A stretch of 64,000 nt of DNA from Granulicella sp. S190 (lineage in GTDB: Bacteria; Acidobacteriota; Terriglobia; Terriglobales; Acidobacteriaceae), in contig NZ_LMUD01000019.1 of NCBI RefSeq assembly GCF_009766095.1, forward strand, positions 115,322 to 179,321, given 5' to 3'. Positions 16,642 through 26,517 of the stretch are shown here, piece after piece (within the stretch, counting starts at the first letter, position 1; each line of letters starts with the position of its first letter). The notes below the pieces were generated by a model. The model searched no databases. It was not told the origin of the DNA and saw nothing but the letters and a program-made list of their open reading frames with translations. A program made the position numbers and the translations under genes.

Positions 16642-16983
16642 AGGTGCGGTTTGATACCGAATTGACACTGCCCGGTGGGTTTCGGGTCGGATGCCACGCT
16701 TGGGGGATGTATCCCCGGAGTGGGGTATGCCAGAGTTGGAAGCAATGAATACTGTTATGGCTCGCATGGAAGTGTCGAATGCAGGACCGACGCATGATCG
16801 AAGATTCTCGGCCAACCTGGGTTATAGAGTGTGGAACCCTTTTGAGATGGAGCTGCAGGGGGTCATTGCCGGCGGCTATGATCAAGTCGCGCCAAGCTTT
16901 ACGGCCGTGGCACAGATTGTGGAATGAACTTGCGCATCGCTCCTCATGACTGAGAGTAGAAGGATAGAAGGCATACCAGAGCG
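16642..16983. other. Divergent promoter region between HAD and kinase genes
   Basis: A 78-codon plus-strand frame (16691-16927) has no recognisable domain and is probably not a gene. The region otherwise serves as the upstream sequence of the kinase gene; no clear operator is seen. Confidence 0.45.
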
Positions 16984-19900
16984 ATGAATCCAGAGGCTGG
17001 CCAGAGGTTCGGTCCGTACGAGATCCTGGGCAGACTGGGCGGCGGGGGCATGGGTCTCGTCTTTCGTGCATGGGATGAGCGGCTGCATCGCGAGGTTGCG
17101 GTGAAGCTGCTACACGAGAGCTACACGATGCCTGGGATGCGCGAGCGTTTTCTGCAGGAGGCACGCGCGGCCTCGGCGTTGAACCACCCCAATATCTGCA
17201 CGGTCTTCGACATCGGCGAGCAGAATGGGACGCCCTACCTCGTGATGGAACTGCTTGAGGGCGAGACGGTGCGCTCGAGGATTGAACGAGGCGCGCTTCC
17301 GCCGGAGGAGATCGTTCGTTACGCGCTGGAGATCTCGGAGGCGTTGGCCGCAGCGAGCGCCAAGGGGATCGTGCACAGGGATATCAAGCCGGCAAATATC
17401 TTCCTGGTGAAGATGCCCAGCGGCAAGAGCCAGGCGAAGGTGCTGGACTTCGGCCTCGCAAAGATCGGACTCGAGGTGGGCGGAGGTTGGGAGTCGAGGA
17501 CGCTGGATCTGACGCTTTCAGGGGCTACGGTGGGGACGGTGGCGTATATGTCGCCGGAGCAGGCGCGAGGCGAGTCGCTGGACATGCGCTCGGATTTGTT
17601 CTCGCTGGGCGTGGTGCTGTATGAGATGGCGACGCGGCGCGTGCCGTTCGAGGGAACAACGAGCGCAATGATGTTTGTACAGCTCTTCAGCCAAGCTCCG
17701 GAGCCGGTGCGGACATGGAACGAAGCGATTCCTAGGGAGTTGGAGCGGATCATTTTAAAGCTGATGGCGAAGGACAGGAGTGACCGTTTCCAGACGACCA
17801 AAGAACTGCAAGACGCCTTGATGAAGGTGGGTGGGAAGCTGGGTCGCGGAGGATGGTTACAGAAGGGATCTTTGTCGGCAGTTCCATTGGTTCGGGCTTA
17901 CGATCCTGTGGCTCCGCATAAGGGACCGAGACGCAGGCCGGGGCAGGAGCAGGGAGATACGCCAGGTAGCAGGCTGGCATGGCTGGAGGCTAAAGAATCG
18001 AGCAACGGAGACAGGGTGGCTCATCCGGTGGAGGGTACGCATCCGGTGCAGGCACGCTTCAGAGAGATGGAGAGCACGTATGCTCAGCCGCAACGGAGTA
18101 AGGTGTATGGGGTGGTGGAGCAGGGCGACTCTTCCGCGGAGGAGATTGCAGCGGGCTTCGATCCGGGTGCTTTGGCAGCGGATCCGGAGTTACACCGTGA
18201 GTCGGTTCTTGATTCTTCTCGTCTTGGCCGGGCGCGATTCGAGGATAGCTCGCGAGACTTAGCTGCGCAGTGGCCGGAGTCTTATGACGATTCCTTGGAA
18301 GAGCTGGTTGCGGATCAGACGAAAAGAATCCGGATACGGATGGCATTTGCTGTCATCGTCATCGTCGGCGTTGCCGTTGGAGCATCGCTGTTGATTGGAA
18401 GAGGGATTTTTCGACCGATGGTACTTACAACGAGGGATCGTCTGTTGCTTACTCTCATTCAGAACAAGACGGGCGATAAGACACTGGATGGAACGGTGAT
18501 GCAGGGGCTCGAGATCGCCCTGCATCAATCGAGGACTTTAAATGTTCTGGGCGGTGAGGCGTATCGAGCAGGTCTGCGGCAGTTGAACTCCAGCGATAAC
18601 GACAGTGTAGAGACGGTGCCTGTGCAGAGCATCGCGCAGAAGGTTGGCGCGAGAGTCTATCTGTTCGGCGAGATTACTGGATCAGAGGCGCCCTACACGA
18701 TCAGCGTTGATGTGTTGCAGACCGACTCGAATGACAAGGTGGCAAGCTTCGATGAAGTTGCCACGAGCAGGGAAGAGATTCCGGCGGCGATCGGACGGCT
18801 GGCACTTGCTGTGCGAAGAGAGGTGAGTGAAGACACAAAGGCAGAGTTGCGGCGAAGTGTTTCCTTCGAGGGTGAGGCATCTGGCAATGTCGATGCGTTG
18901 CATGCCTACGTCGAGGGTAGTGTCGCAGAACAGAAAGGCAGCATCGCGGATGCGTTGAGAGCTTATCGGGAGGCTGTTCGATTCGATCCAAAGTTTGCGC
19001 AGGCACAGATGCGGCTGGCATGGCTCGATCGCGAGGAGATGGCTGAGATAGCCTCCGCACAAGCCGCTGGACTCGCACGCGATGCAGCCTCACATGCTAG
19101 CGATTCGGTAAAGCTGCTGGCGCAGTTTTGTTTTGAGATGAACGCAAGTGGGGATCTGGAGAAAGCTACCAAGACGATTCGTGAGTACGCGGCGCAGTAT
19201 CCGCTCAATGTAGAAGGGCGAAGGGGGTTGGCGCTGGCTCTGCGATTGCAGGGACGTAGCCAGGAGGCTTTGGCTGCGGCGCAACAGGGATATGAAGAAC
19301 ATCCTTTCGATGCGGGAAGTTATGTCGAGGCGAAGCGCGACTTGGTTGAAATGGATCGTTACGGGAGCGCGCTGGAGTTGACAACGCGATCGATGCAAAC
19401 AGGTTCGTCGGCGAATGACGATACGTTGATGACGGCCTACCTGAATGGACAAGAGGACGTTGTCTCCGTTCAAAGAGAGCGGTTGCAGGGCATGCTTGCG
19501 GGTGCTGCGACTGACGAGAGCACGGGGACAACTTACTCGGAGTGGAACAGCTACGGTCTCTATCTCGATAACACAGGCAGGAAGAAGGCAGCTGTTGAAG
19601 CATGGCGGGCCGCAGCTGCTGACGCTGAAGGCGATTCCGAGCTTTCAGGCACGCAAGGGTCGCTGTTGGCGCAAGCTGCGCTCGATCAAGCATTGGCAGA
19701 GAGCTGCAGCGTGTCTCTCGCTATGGTCGAAGATGGGAAGAACCTGTCGAAGGGGCCCGTTGCGAGCTTCGATGCAGGGATGGCAGCCGCTCTCTGCGGA
19801 GACCAACCTTACGCGGTGAAGATTGCTGCTGCGCTCGAGCAGCAGTTTCCTCGAAATACGATGGTGACCCGGTATTACGTTCCAGAGCTGGAAGCAGCTG

Positions 19901-20247
19901 CAGAGATTGGCATCAATGAACCGGAGAAGGCTCTACCTGGGTTGACGGCTTTCGGACAGAATGACCCGACATTGCTCTCGGCTTATCTGCGCGGAATGGC
20001 TCATGCGGCACTGGGGCAGACGATGCCGGCATCGCATGATTTTCAGGCAGTACTGGCGAGACGCGGGGAGGCTACCATGCGCCAAGGTGATCTTTATCCC
20101 ATGGCAGAGATCTCTTTAGCGCGCGTTTTTATGGCCAGTCATGATCGTCCGGATAGCGTTGAGTCTTATCGAAGATTTTCGATGCTGTGGAGCGATGCAG
20201 ATCAGAGACAGCCTTTGGTAGTCGAGGCGCTGGCCCGAAGTAAATGA
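16984..20247 (+). CDS. Membrane-anchored Ser/Thr protein kinase with TPR-like sensor domain
   Basis: Hanks-type kinase of 1,087 residues. The kinase domain (about 10-280) has the glycine loop GRLGGGGMG, Lys41 in VAVKLL, the catalytic loop VHRDIKPAN with Asp133, and DFG at 155-157. A charged linker is followed by one transmembrane segment (about 453-471, MAFAVIVIVGVAVGASLLIG). The remaining 600 residues are helical with TPR-like repeats (for example IADALRAYREAVRFDPKFAQ) and would lie outside the inner membrane. This kinase-TM-TPR layout is common in Acidobacteria. The targets are unknown. No partner phosphatase gene is adjacent. Confidence 0.9.
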   Translation: MNPEAGQRFGPYEILGRLGGGGMGLVFRAWDERLHREVAVKLLHESYTMPGMRERFLQEARAASALNHPNICTVFDIGEQNGTPYLVMELLEGETVRSRIERGALPPEEIVRYALEISEALAAASAKGIVHRDIKPANIFLVKMPSGKSQAKVLDFGLAKIGLEVGGGWESRTLDLTLSGATVGTVAYMSPEQARGESLDMRSDLFSLGVVLYEMATRRVPFEGTTSAMMFVQLFSQAPEPVRTWNEAIPRELERIILKLMAKDRSDRFQTTKELQDALMKVGGKLGRGGWLQKGSLSAVPLVRAYDPVAPHKGPRRRPGQEQGDTPGSRLAWLEAKESSNGDRVAHPVEGTHPVQARFREMESTYAQPQRSKVYGVVEQGDSSAEEIAAGFDPGALAADPELHRESVLDSSRLGRARFEDSSRDLAAQWPESYDDSLEELVADQTKRIRIRMAFAVIVIVGVAVGASLLIGRGIFRPMVLTTRDRLLLTLIQNKTGDKTLDGTVMQGLEIALHQSRTLNVLGGEAYRAGLRQLNSSDNDSVETVPVQSIAQKVGARVYLFGEITGSEAPYTISVDVLQTDSNDKVASFDEVATSREEIPAAIGRLALAVRREVSEDTKAELRRSVSFEGEASGNVDALHAYVEGSVAEQKGSIADALRAYREAVRFDPKFAQAQMRLAWLDREEMAEIASAQAAGLARDAASHASDSVKLLAQFCFEMNASGDLEKATKTIREYAAQYPLNVEGRRGLALALRLQGRSQEALAAAQQGYEEHPFDAGSYVEAKRDLVEMDRYGSALELTTRSMQTGSSANDDTLMTAYLNGQEDVVSVQRERLQGMLAGAATDESTGTTYSEWNSYGLYLDNTGRKKAAVEAWRAAAADAEGDSELSGTQGSLLAQAALDQALAESCSVSLAMVEDGKNLSKGPVASFDAGMAAALCGDQPYAVKIAAALEQQFPRNTMVTRYYVPELEAAAEIGINEPEKALPGLTAFGQNDPTLLSAYLRGMAHAALGQTMPASHDFQAVLARRGEATMRQGDLYPMAEISLARVFMASHDRPDSVESYRRFSMLWSDADQRQPLVVEALARSK

Positions 20248-20249
20248 CG

Positions 20250-21314
20250 CTAATCCGTCGTCAGACGCGATAGCTGAATATTTTCTGGCCGATAGTTCAG
20301 CGAACAGACACATCGCTGGCAGATTGGATTGCTCTCCATCCTAAGAGACTGCCGAAACTCCTGGGCCATGAATCCGTTGATTACTTCTTCTAAAGGGGAG
20401 TGAGTGATGTTTCCTATCGGACTATGGAAGAAGCACGGACGAACAGAACCGTCGATTTCAACCACGGCAGAGACCCATGGAGCGTTGCAGGCAGGAGCTT
20501 GCGGGGAGATTTGCCTGAGATGCTCGCGGAAGCGCCGCAAGATCGTACGGAGCTTCGCGGGTGATTCTGCGATGAACCTATTTTCAATGTCTGTTCCATA
20601 TTCGAGAATGAGTTGCTCTATCTCAGCTTCTAAGACGACCGCCTCCGTATCGTTTAGTCCGATCTGACTCTGTCTTTCGACGGGCCAAACCAATGAGCGG
20701 TTGAAGGCCTCCGAAGTGAGGTCGGCTGCCAGGAAGGAGATGGAGTTTAGGTTCATTGTTTTTGCTGCCTCCACTGTTTCGCGGAGATGGCGATGGTTGG
20801 CCTTCTGGACGGTAGTTCGACAAGTGATGGGTAGGGATGGATTATGCTCACGGACGGCAGCGACTCCCTTATGAATAAGATCAAAGGCTCCGCTAACCTG
20901 GCGAATTGTATCGTGAATCTCTTTTGGTCCATCGAGTGAAACAATCACATCGTCAAAGAGAGTTGCGACGTCCACTGCGCGCTTCCAGAGAAGAAGACCG
21001 GTGGTGAGGAGGGTTGTTCGAATTCCTTGATCGCGAAAAAAATGGCAGAGTGCTGCAAGATCGTTATGCAGCAATGGTTCGCCACCCGTTAGAACCACCT
21101 GCCGCACGCCGAGCTTTCGCAATGAAGCGCGATGATGCTCCAGATCTTCTACGTTGATCTGTTCTCTTTTTTCACGCTTCCAGATGTCACACATAATGCA
21201 GCGGCAGTTGCATTGGCTATGCGCATTCAGAATGAGGATGGGCATAGTTGTAATTTTAGGTAGCTCAGGAGGAGCAGAGGAGGATGGCGAGGAAACCTTA
21301 TGCAGCACTGGCAT
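20250..21314 (-). CDS. Radical SAM enzyme with SPASM-like C-terminus
   Basis: Radical SAM protein of 354 residues, last gene of the nine-gene operon. The cluster motif C35-x3-C39-x2-C42 (SQCNCRCIMCDIW) is followed by the SAM-binding TGGEPLLHNDLAAL. The C-terminal third holds further cysteines (PACNAPW, VRPCFFHS, NPICQRCVC) spaced like the auxiliary cluster ligands of SPASM or twitch proteins such as MoaA/PqqE relatives. SPASM enzymes commonly modify peptides or other large substrates, but no precursor peptide is seen here. GAGGG precedes the ATG. The start overlaps the end of the upstream gene by 17 bases, so it is translated from the same message. The substrate is unknown. Confidence 0.85.
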   Translation of the reverse strand: MPVLHKVSSPSSSAPPELPKITTMPILILNAHSQCNCRCIMCDIWKREKREQINVEDLEHHRASLRKLGVRQVVLTGGEPLLHNDLAALCHFFRDQGIRTTLLTTGLLLWKRAVDVATLFDDVIVSLDGPKEIHDTIRQVSGAFDLIHKGVAAVREHNPSLPITCRTTVQKANHRHLRETVEAAKTMNLNSISFLAADLTSEAFNRSLVWPVERQSQIGLNDTEAVVLEAEIEQLILEYGTDIENRFIAESPAKLRTILRRFREHLRQISPQAPACNAPWVSAVVEIDGSVRPCFFHSPIGNITHSPLEEVINGFMAQEFRQSLRMESNPICQRCVCSLNYRPENIQLSRLTTD

Positions 21315-23247
21315 GCTCTACCCTCTTTCCTCCAAGCCGAAGATCTTTTCCGAGAATTTTTCGCGCCTGAGCCAGGAGATCGTCGACTGAAGCACGCAGC
21401 CATCTTCGATGACCGTCGATGATCAACGGTTCCAATCCGGATCGAAGTGATTGAGGAAGAGATTCGTGGATGGTATCGCTGGCGAGTTGGACACACCCAC
21501 GGAGGACGACCAACTCAATCTGGTCAAAGGTAAGTTGTGCAACAGTTGCCGCTGGAGAAAGACCCTTATCGCGAACAGCAACGAGGTCCGCCACGGAGCG
21601 TGGGCGAAGATATCCTTCCCCGTTGCGGAGGCGTAGAACACTGGCTGACCGTGAGGTGACCATGGCATAGAGAGAGCTTTCATCCAGGCCAATTTGATTA
21701 TGGGAGAAGGCAATTTCGCTGAGCAGATCACCGGAGGAGGTGAGCGGTGAATCACTCCCGAGTACGACGGCGTTGATCGACTTAATGAGGGTGGAAGATA
21801 GCGCGTGGTGAAATAGGAATTGATTGGATGTGGGGCAGATGACAAGCGAAGAATGACGTTGATTCAGCAGCGATACGGCTTTTTTGTCCAGTGCGAGACC
21901 ATGCACCAAGACTGTCCGATCATTCAGAATCTGCATCCGATCTAAGTCAAAGATCTCCTGGGCACTTGCTGCATCGACGCCCTCTGCCGCATGAATTACG
22001 AAGGGAAGGTTCGGGGGGGTATGGTCGAAGTTGTGGAGAAGATTCGGATCCATAGTAAGTGAGTGTGCCCAGCCAAATCGAGAGAGTACGCGAATGGGAA
22101 AGTTGGGGGCGAGCAGCTCACGAGAGAGCGGGTTGTGATGGCAGACGGTAGTTACGCCGCAGAGTAAATTGCGTATGGCCCCCCACCATACTCTTGTCGA
22201 CTTCGGCACTCTACGATGGCAGGAGATGATCGCAGCGTGAGTACGATGAATATCCTTTGCCCACTCGGCTGAGTTCAGATAGGGGCCAGCGCCTAGGTTG
22301 GGGAAGAGACCAAATTCGAGATGATCGTGCGCATTGATCAGGCCGGGAAGAAGTAGACAGCCAGATAAAGGGACGACTGTTGTTGAGAGCGGAAGCGGAT
22401 CTCCGTCGGTTGAGGGTTTTGATGAGATGGAGTGGATGTGTCCGCGTTCTATTCGAAGTGATGCTGTGGTTGCGGCTTTCGGCCCAAGAGCATATCTCGC
22501 GCCCGTGAGATTCAATATTGGATTGCTCCTGTTTGAATCCAACACCTTCTCTTCCAGAGATTTTTTTTGCAGTTGAAGAATATAGATGGCAGGTAACTTA
22601 TGCGAAGCCTTATATAGTTCCAGCTTCTGATTCTCCTCAAAGATTTTTTTTTCGATTGTTTCAAAATGCGGTTCGATACGAGTGATTAGCTCGAACCCGT
22701 GACTTTTGAAGACGGTTTCAATCTTTTGAAGCGGGTACGTGTTTGTCTGTAATTCTTCCTTCGTGCCGTTGTATTTGAAAGACCTAGTCCAGTTGCAGGT
22801 AATAGCGGTCTCGGGATGCATGTCCGCTAAAAAAACAGAAGCGCCGGGGCGGGTCACCCGGTTTATCTCTTGAGCAAAGTTCTGCAGATTCTCCAAATAG
22901 CTCACGACAAAAGAAGACACGACCAGGTCGATTGAGCCGTCCTGAACGGGTAATGCTGTGCAGGTTCCGAGCCGCAAGGTGGCATTCGATCCCGTCTTCG
23001 TTGCTGCATGATCCAACATTTGCGTCGAGGAATCTACACCGAGAAGGCTGGCTGGATGACGCGACGCAAGGAGCTTAAGCCATCGGCCGGTTCCACAGCC
23101 GGCATCCAGTACATGGAGACCATTAAGATCCGGCAACATCTCGCTGAGGAAGCGCTCCTCAAGCATGAGAAGCGGATTGGGCTGCTCATCATAAACGTGT
23201 GACCACGTGTCGAACACTTCAGGAGAAGAAGTCGCCGTCGCTGTCAT
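21298..23247 (-). CDS. Fusion: class I methyltransferase + amidohydrolase
   Basis: One 649-residue frame carries two enzymes. The N-terminal part (about 1-245) is a SAM-dependent methyltransferase with motif I VLDAGCGTGRWLKLL near residue 48 and GVDSSTQMLDHA. The C-terminal part (about 260-649) is an amidohydrolase of the cytosine-deaminase/chlorohydrolase type with probable metal ligands in NAHDHLEFG (H307, H309), VIHAAEG (H419), VHG (H449) and GSDSPLTSSG (D499). The start is the ATG at 23247 (MTATATSSPEVFDTW), which overlaps the upstream stop as ATGA. Such a fusion suggests that the two reactions act on the same intermediate; the substrate is unknown. Confidence 0.85.
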   Translation of the reverse strand: MTATATSSPEVFDTWSHVYDEQPNPLLMLEERFLSEMLPDLNGLHVLDAGCGTGRWLKLLASRHPASLLGVDSSTQMLDHAATKTGSNATLRLGTCTALPVQDGSIDLVVSSFVVSYLENLQNFAQEINRVTRPGASVFLADMHPETAITCNWTRSFKYNGTKEELQTNTYPLQKIETVFKSHGFELITRIEPHFETIEKKIFEENQKLELYKASHKLPAIYILQLQKKSLEEKVLDSNRSNPILNLTGARYALGPKAATTASLRIERGHIHSISSKPSTDGDPLPLSTTVVPLSGCLLLPGLINAHDHLEFGLFPNLGAGPYLNSAEWAKDIHRTHAAIISCHRRVPKSTRVWWGAIRNLLCGVTTVCHHNPLSRELLAPNFPIRVLSRFGWAHSLTMDPNLLHNFDHTPPNLPFVIHAAEGVDAASAQEIFDLDRMQILNDRTVLVHGLALDKKAVSLLNQRHSSLVICPTSNQFLFHHALSSTLIKSINAVVLGSDSPLTSSGDLLSEIAFSHNQIGLDESSLYAMVTSRSASVLRLRNGEGYLRPRSVADLVAVRDKGLSPAATVAQLTFDQIELVVLRGCVQLASDTIHESLPQSLRSGLEPLIIDGHRRWLRASVDDLLAQARKILGKDLRLGGKRVEHASAA

Positions 23248-24707
23248 AGGCTTTCCCGCTTTGGTTTGCGGAGATTGATGAAACCATTGGCCCATTGAAG
23301 TTCGACGGGGAACCGATAGACGCCAAGTGCATACCGCCATGCACTCAGGCTTTTCAGAAGAAGGCGACTCCAACGGGGCGCGCGAGTGTCCTGGACTGTT
23401 GGCCATCGCGAACCGATCACGACTTCAAAGTTATCGATGAGATCTTTTGTCTTTCTTTTTAGCCATGGAGCTCTTGTGTCGATGCGTAATGTGAAGTCCA
23501 TCCACTGCTTCGACGCCCATTCGGACGGTGTAGAGGGCCATGCTATCTGACCGTCAATATCCCCGTACATCGTGTCGGGCTGAGGCACCGGGGTGTAGTG
23601 ATAGATGATGATCTCGGAGTCGGGATTGATCTTCTTCAGCTTGCGGATGAATGCCAAAGTTTCCCGCGTATCCCGTTCGGGGTCGCCAGGATTTCCGATG
23701 ACAAAAGAGAACTCTGGAATGATGCCGAATTTCTTTGTTCGCTCTGCGATGATGACCGTTTGTTCTGTCGTGATTCCTTTCTTCATCTCCTTCAGAGCCC
23801 AGTCGGAGCCTGATTCTGCACCGAAGAAGATCATGGTGCAACCGGCGCGTTTCAAGGCGGCAAAGGTTTCGTCGGAGTAGCGGGACATGACATCGACGCG
23901 AGCTTCGCACCACCAGCGAAGGTTGAGGTGTTCAATGCGCTTCGCAAGTTCGAGAGCATGATCCTCTCGTAGAAAGAAGTTCATATCGTAGAACTGAACG
24001 GAGTCGGCTCCATATTCGGTGACTAGGTGCGAAAGGATTGCAGCGGTTCGCTCTGGAGATTCCATGCGTTCTTTATTGCCATAGGCAGCGTGGACTCCGC
24101 AGAAGCTACAGTTGAAAGGGCAGCCTATGCTGGCGTGATGGACTGCCGTGCGTTTGCCGAAGAACGAAGGACGAAGATATTTTTCGACCGGAAGCTTGTG
24201 AAAAGGCGACCAGGGAAACTCATCCGGACCTTTCATCGGACGTTCCGCGTTGTTCCTTGGCAGACCAAACATGTCTTTATAGGAGAGGCCCAGGATCGAG
24301 TCAAAGGTACGGCGGCCACGCATGGCATCGATCAGTTCGAGAAAAGTATCTTCTCCCTGGCCGCGGACGATGTAGTCAACGTACTTTGCGTTGAGTGCTG
24401 CGTCTGGGTAGACAGAGGGAAAGTAGCCGCCCCATACGATCTTGACATGAGGGTGGACACGCCGAACCTCACGTGAGGTCTCCATTGCGGCAACCATCTG
24501 CGGCCCCGGCATGACGGAGACGCCCAGCAGCTCCACCTCGTGTTGTTCAATCAACTGCAAGATCGTAGCAGTTGAATTATCATCCACGTTCCCATCGACG
24601 ATCTCGTAGTCCTCAAGTCCTTCAAGAACTGCGGCGATTGCTAGTACTGCGAGAGGAAGACGTCTATTCCGTGGTCTAGTCGCTCGTGGATTAAGAAGAA
24701 GGATCAT
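23244..24707 (-). CDS. B12-binding-domain radical SAM enzyme (A)
   Basis: Cobalamin-binding-type radical SAM protein of 487 residues. The N-terminal Rossmann-like domain (about 1-140) has IVWGGYFPSVYPDAAL and DYIVRGQGEDTFLELI, typical of B12-binding radical SAM proteins, but no DxHxxG motif. The radical SAM domain follows with C196-x3-C200-x2-C203 (GCPFNCSFC) and FFGAESGSDWALKEM. It is a third type, distinct from the two paralogous pairs further upstream in the operon. ATG overlaps the previous stop by four bases, and its own stop overlaps the fusion gene. Such enzymes methylate unactivated carbons or build rings and C-C bonds; which reaction applies is unknown. Confidence 0.85.
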   Translation of the reverse strand: MILLLNPRATRPRNRRLPLAVLAIAAVLEGLEDYEIVDGNVDDNSTATILQLIEQHEVELLGVSVMPGPQMVAAMETSREVRRVHPHVKIVWGGYFPSVYPDAALNAKYVDYIVRGQGEDTFLELIDAMRGRRTFDSILGLSYKDMFGLPRNNAERPMKGPDEFPWSPFHKLPVEKYLRPSFFGKRTAVHHASIGCPFNCSFCGVHAAYGNKERMESPERTAAILSHLVTEYGADSVQFYDMNFFLREDHALELAKRIEHLNLRWWCEARVDVMSRYSDETFAALKRAGCTMIFFGAESGSDWALKEMKKGITTEQTVIIAERTKKFGIIPEFSFVIGNPGDPERDTRETLAFIRKLKKINPDSEIIIYHYTPVPQPDTMYGDIDGQIAWPSTPSEWASKQWMDFTLRIDTRAPWLKRKTKDLIDNFEVVIGSRWPTVQDTRAPRWSRLLLKSLSAWRYALGVYRFPVELQWANGFINLRKPKRESL

Positions 24708-25702
24708 TTTCTGGCCTTGGCAGTATAGATTTTGAATTGAGATGGTTCGCGAGCGCCTTTCATCTTTGCGAGAAATGGCCGCATGAGCCAGCGGATCCCA
24801 TAGTTGGGCGTGTGCTTATGCCAGTGGATTCCGAAGGAGGCCTCCATCCGCTGCAGGCGCTGATCTGTGAGAAATTCGAGACTGTTCAGTCCATCTGAGG
24901 GAAACCCGTAACGTTGCGTAAAAGCTTCGTGACGTTCTGCGACCATCTGTTGACCACTGGACTCATTGCTGTACCAAGGAGTGTCCGCAATAAGAACAGA
25001 GCCACCGGCACATGTACAACGTAACGCTTCGGCCAATGTCTTCTCATAGTTCTCGGAATAATGAAACGAAGCGTTGTAGATAACGAGGTCGAAGGCGTCA
25101 TCTGCGAAGGGAAGTAGATCGAGCTCCGCCTGAAAGCATGCAAAGAGGATGGGAAGCTGCTTACGGTAGTGTGTTGCAGCGCCGAGTCCATCCTGCCGAT
25201 TTGTAATAAGGTCCACCGCTACAGGCATATGACCTAGCTGAGAGAGTCGATAACTCATCCATCCATTACCCGCGCCGAGATCCAGAATGCGGAGTGGTCT
25301 TTTGGATCCGGCATGAATGGCTGGAATGATATTTCGTTGTAGGTAACGAAACGTCTTGGAACGCATAGTCCATTGTTGGCTGTTGTGACCTGACAGATCC
25401 TGGTGAGGAAGCGCCAGATAGTACTCTGCCTCAACGCTGCCACGACCTTCTGCGGAGCGAATGAACTCGTATTCTTTAATAAACTGCGAGAAATGAGCGG
25501 CACGCTCTGGAAGAAGCGACTTCCAGACACCATCTTCGTTCGCAAGTTTGAGGCAGCAGTCTGAGCAGACTAAAACAGTGTCTGAGACGCTTGTACGAGG
25601 AAGATGCCCGATTCTTCCTCGGCAGCGTGGACATTGAAGAGGAATCGCGTCGAGCTTGTCGATGGCAGGCGCAGCGCTTATATGGCGACTGGTCGCGATC
25701 AT
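24704..25702 (-). CDS. Methyltransferase with N-terminal zinc-ribbon-like domain
   Basis: SAM-dependent methyltransferase of 332 residues. The N-terminus has C24-x2-C27 ... C46-x2-C49 (LQCPRCRGRIG, LVCSDCCLKLA), like a Trm112-type zinc ribbon. The class I core follows with motif I ILDLGAGNGWMSYRLSQLG near 144 and DAFDLVIYNASFHYSENYE. It overlaps its neighbours by four bases on both sides, so it is translationally coupled within the radical SAM operon. It probably acts on the same small-molecule or lipid/glycan intermediate; the acceptor cannot be read from sequence. Confidence 0.82.
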   Translation of the reverse strand: MIATSRHISAAPAIDKLDAIPLQCPRCRGRIGHLPRTSVSDTVLVCSDCCLKLANEDGVWKSLLPERAAHFSQFIKEYEFIRSAEGRGSVEAEYYLALPHQDLSGHNSQQWTMRSKTFRYLQRNIIPAIHAGSKRPLRILDLGAGNGWMSYRLSQLGHMPVAVDLITNRQDGLGAATHYRKQLPILFACFQAELDLLPFADDAFDLVIYNASFHYSENYEKTLAEALRCTCAGGSVLIADTPWYSNESSGQQMVAERHEAFTQRYGFPSDGLNSLEFLTDQRLQRMEASFGIHWHKHTPNYGIRWLMRPFLAKMKGAREPSQFKIYTAKARK

Positions 25703-26517
25703 ACGTTCACCCTTTCGAACCGGATGAGCATGTGGTCGCCTAATATGCGAAACCCACGGCGGGTTGAGAGGACTTTATCGATCGCGGTTAGTGCACTTAA
25801 AAGTTTTGGGTATCTCCGCATCCAAGGCTCGACGTAAGAAGGAGGAACGGCAATACCGATGCCTGTGAAGGAGCGTAGAGAAAATGTGGGAGAGAATGAA
25901 CTTCTTAGCTGACCAATAGTTGGATAGTAGACCTCGACAACGAACTCACCCACCTTCGCCGTGGTGCGGCCCGACCATCGGCGGAACGCTTTGCGTGGTT
26001 TTCCCTGAAGAAGGAACCAGATCACCTCAGAGACGCAGAAGCGGGTTGAAAGACATACGAGGAGAGGAGCTCCTGGCGGGATGAGTGTGGCGAGATCTTC
26101 CGCTGTCTGACGGAGATCGGCTATGCAGTTCAAGCCGGAAAAGTTTGAGAATGCGCCATTGAACTGTTTTGCAAAGTGAAGGTCACGAATGCGTTCCGTT
26201 GGCTGTTGGAAGAACTCCACGGGTGCATTGGGCGCCTCGATGCGAAGCCGTTCCTTGGCAACCCTAATCATCTGCTCTGAAGCATCACAAGCAAGGATGG
26301 AAATACTGTTTCGTGCCAGAAAAAGAGCATCTTCCCCTGTGCCGCAGTTCAATTCCAGAATGTAATCTCCCGGGTGAAATGTCTTAGTGAGCACATTCCA
26401 GACAGCATCTCGCTGTGCGCGGCCGATAGAGGATTTGGTAAAAAGCTCGTCGTAGCCCTCTGCCAGTTGATTGAAGGCGAGTATGGCTTGAGGCTGGGCG
26501 GTGGCAGCCGGCGTCAT
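25699..26517 (-). CDS. Class I SAM-dependent methyltransferase
   Basis: 272-residue methyltransferase with motif I YILELNCGTGEDALFLARN near 53, acidic ribose-binding motif ILACDASEQMI, and a C-terminal hydrophobic part. A basic segment follows (KPRKAFRRWSGR). Four-base ATGA overlaps join it to both neighbouring genes. A related core is in the fusion at 21298-23247, but the three methyltransferases of the operon are not close copies of each other. Substrate unknown. Confidence 0.82.
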   Translation of the reverse strand: MTPAATAQPQAILAFNQLAEGYDELFTKSSIGRAQRDAVWNVLTKTFHPGDYILELNCGTGEDALFLARNSISILACDASEQMIRVAKERLRIEAPNAPVEFFQQPTERIRDLHFAKQFNGAFSNFSGLNCIADLRQTAEDLATLIPPGAPLLVCLSTRFCVSEVIWFLLQGKPRKAFRRWSGRTTAKVGEFVVEVYYPTIGQLRSSFSPTFSLRSFTGIGIAVPPSYVEPWMRRYPKLLSALTAIDKVLSTRRGFRILGDHMLIRFERVNV

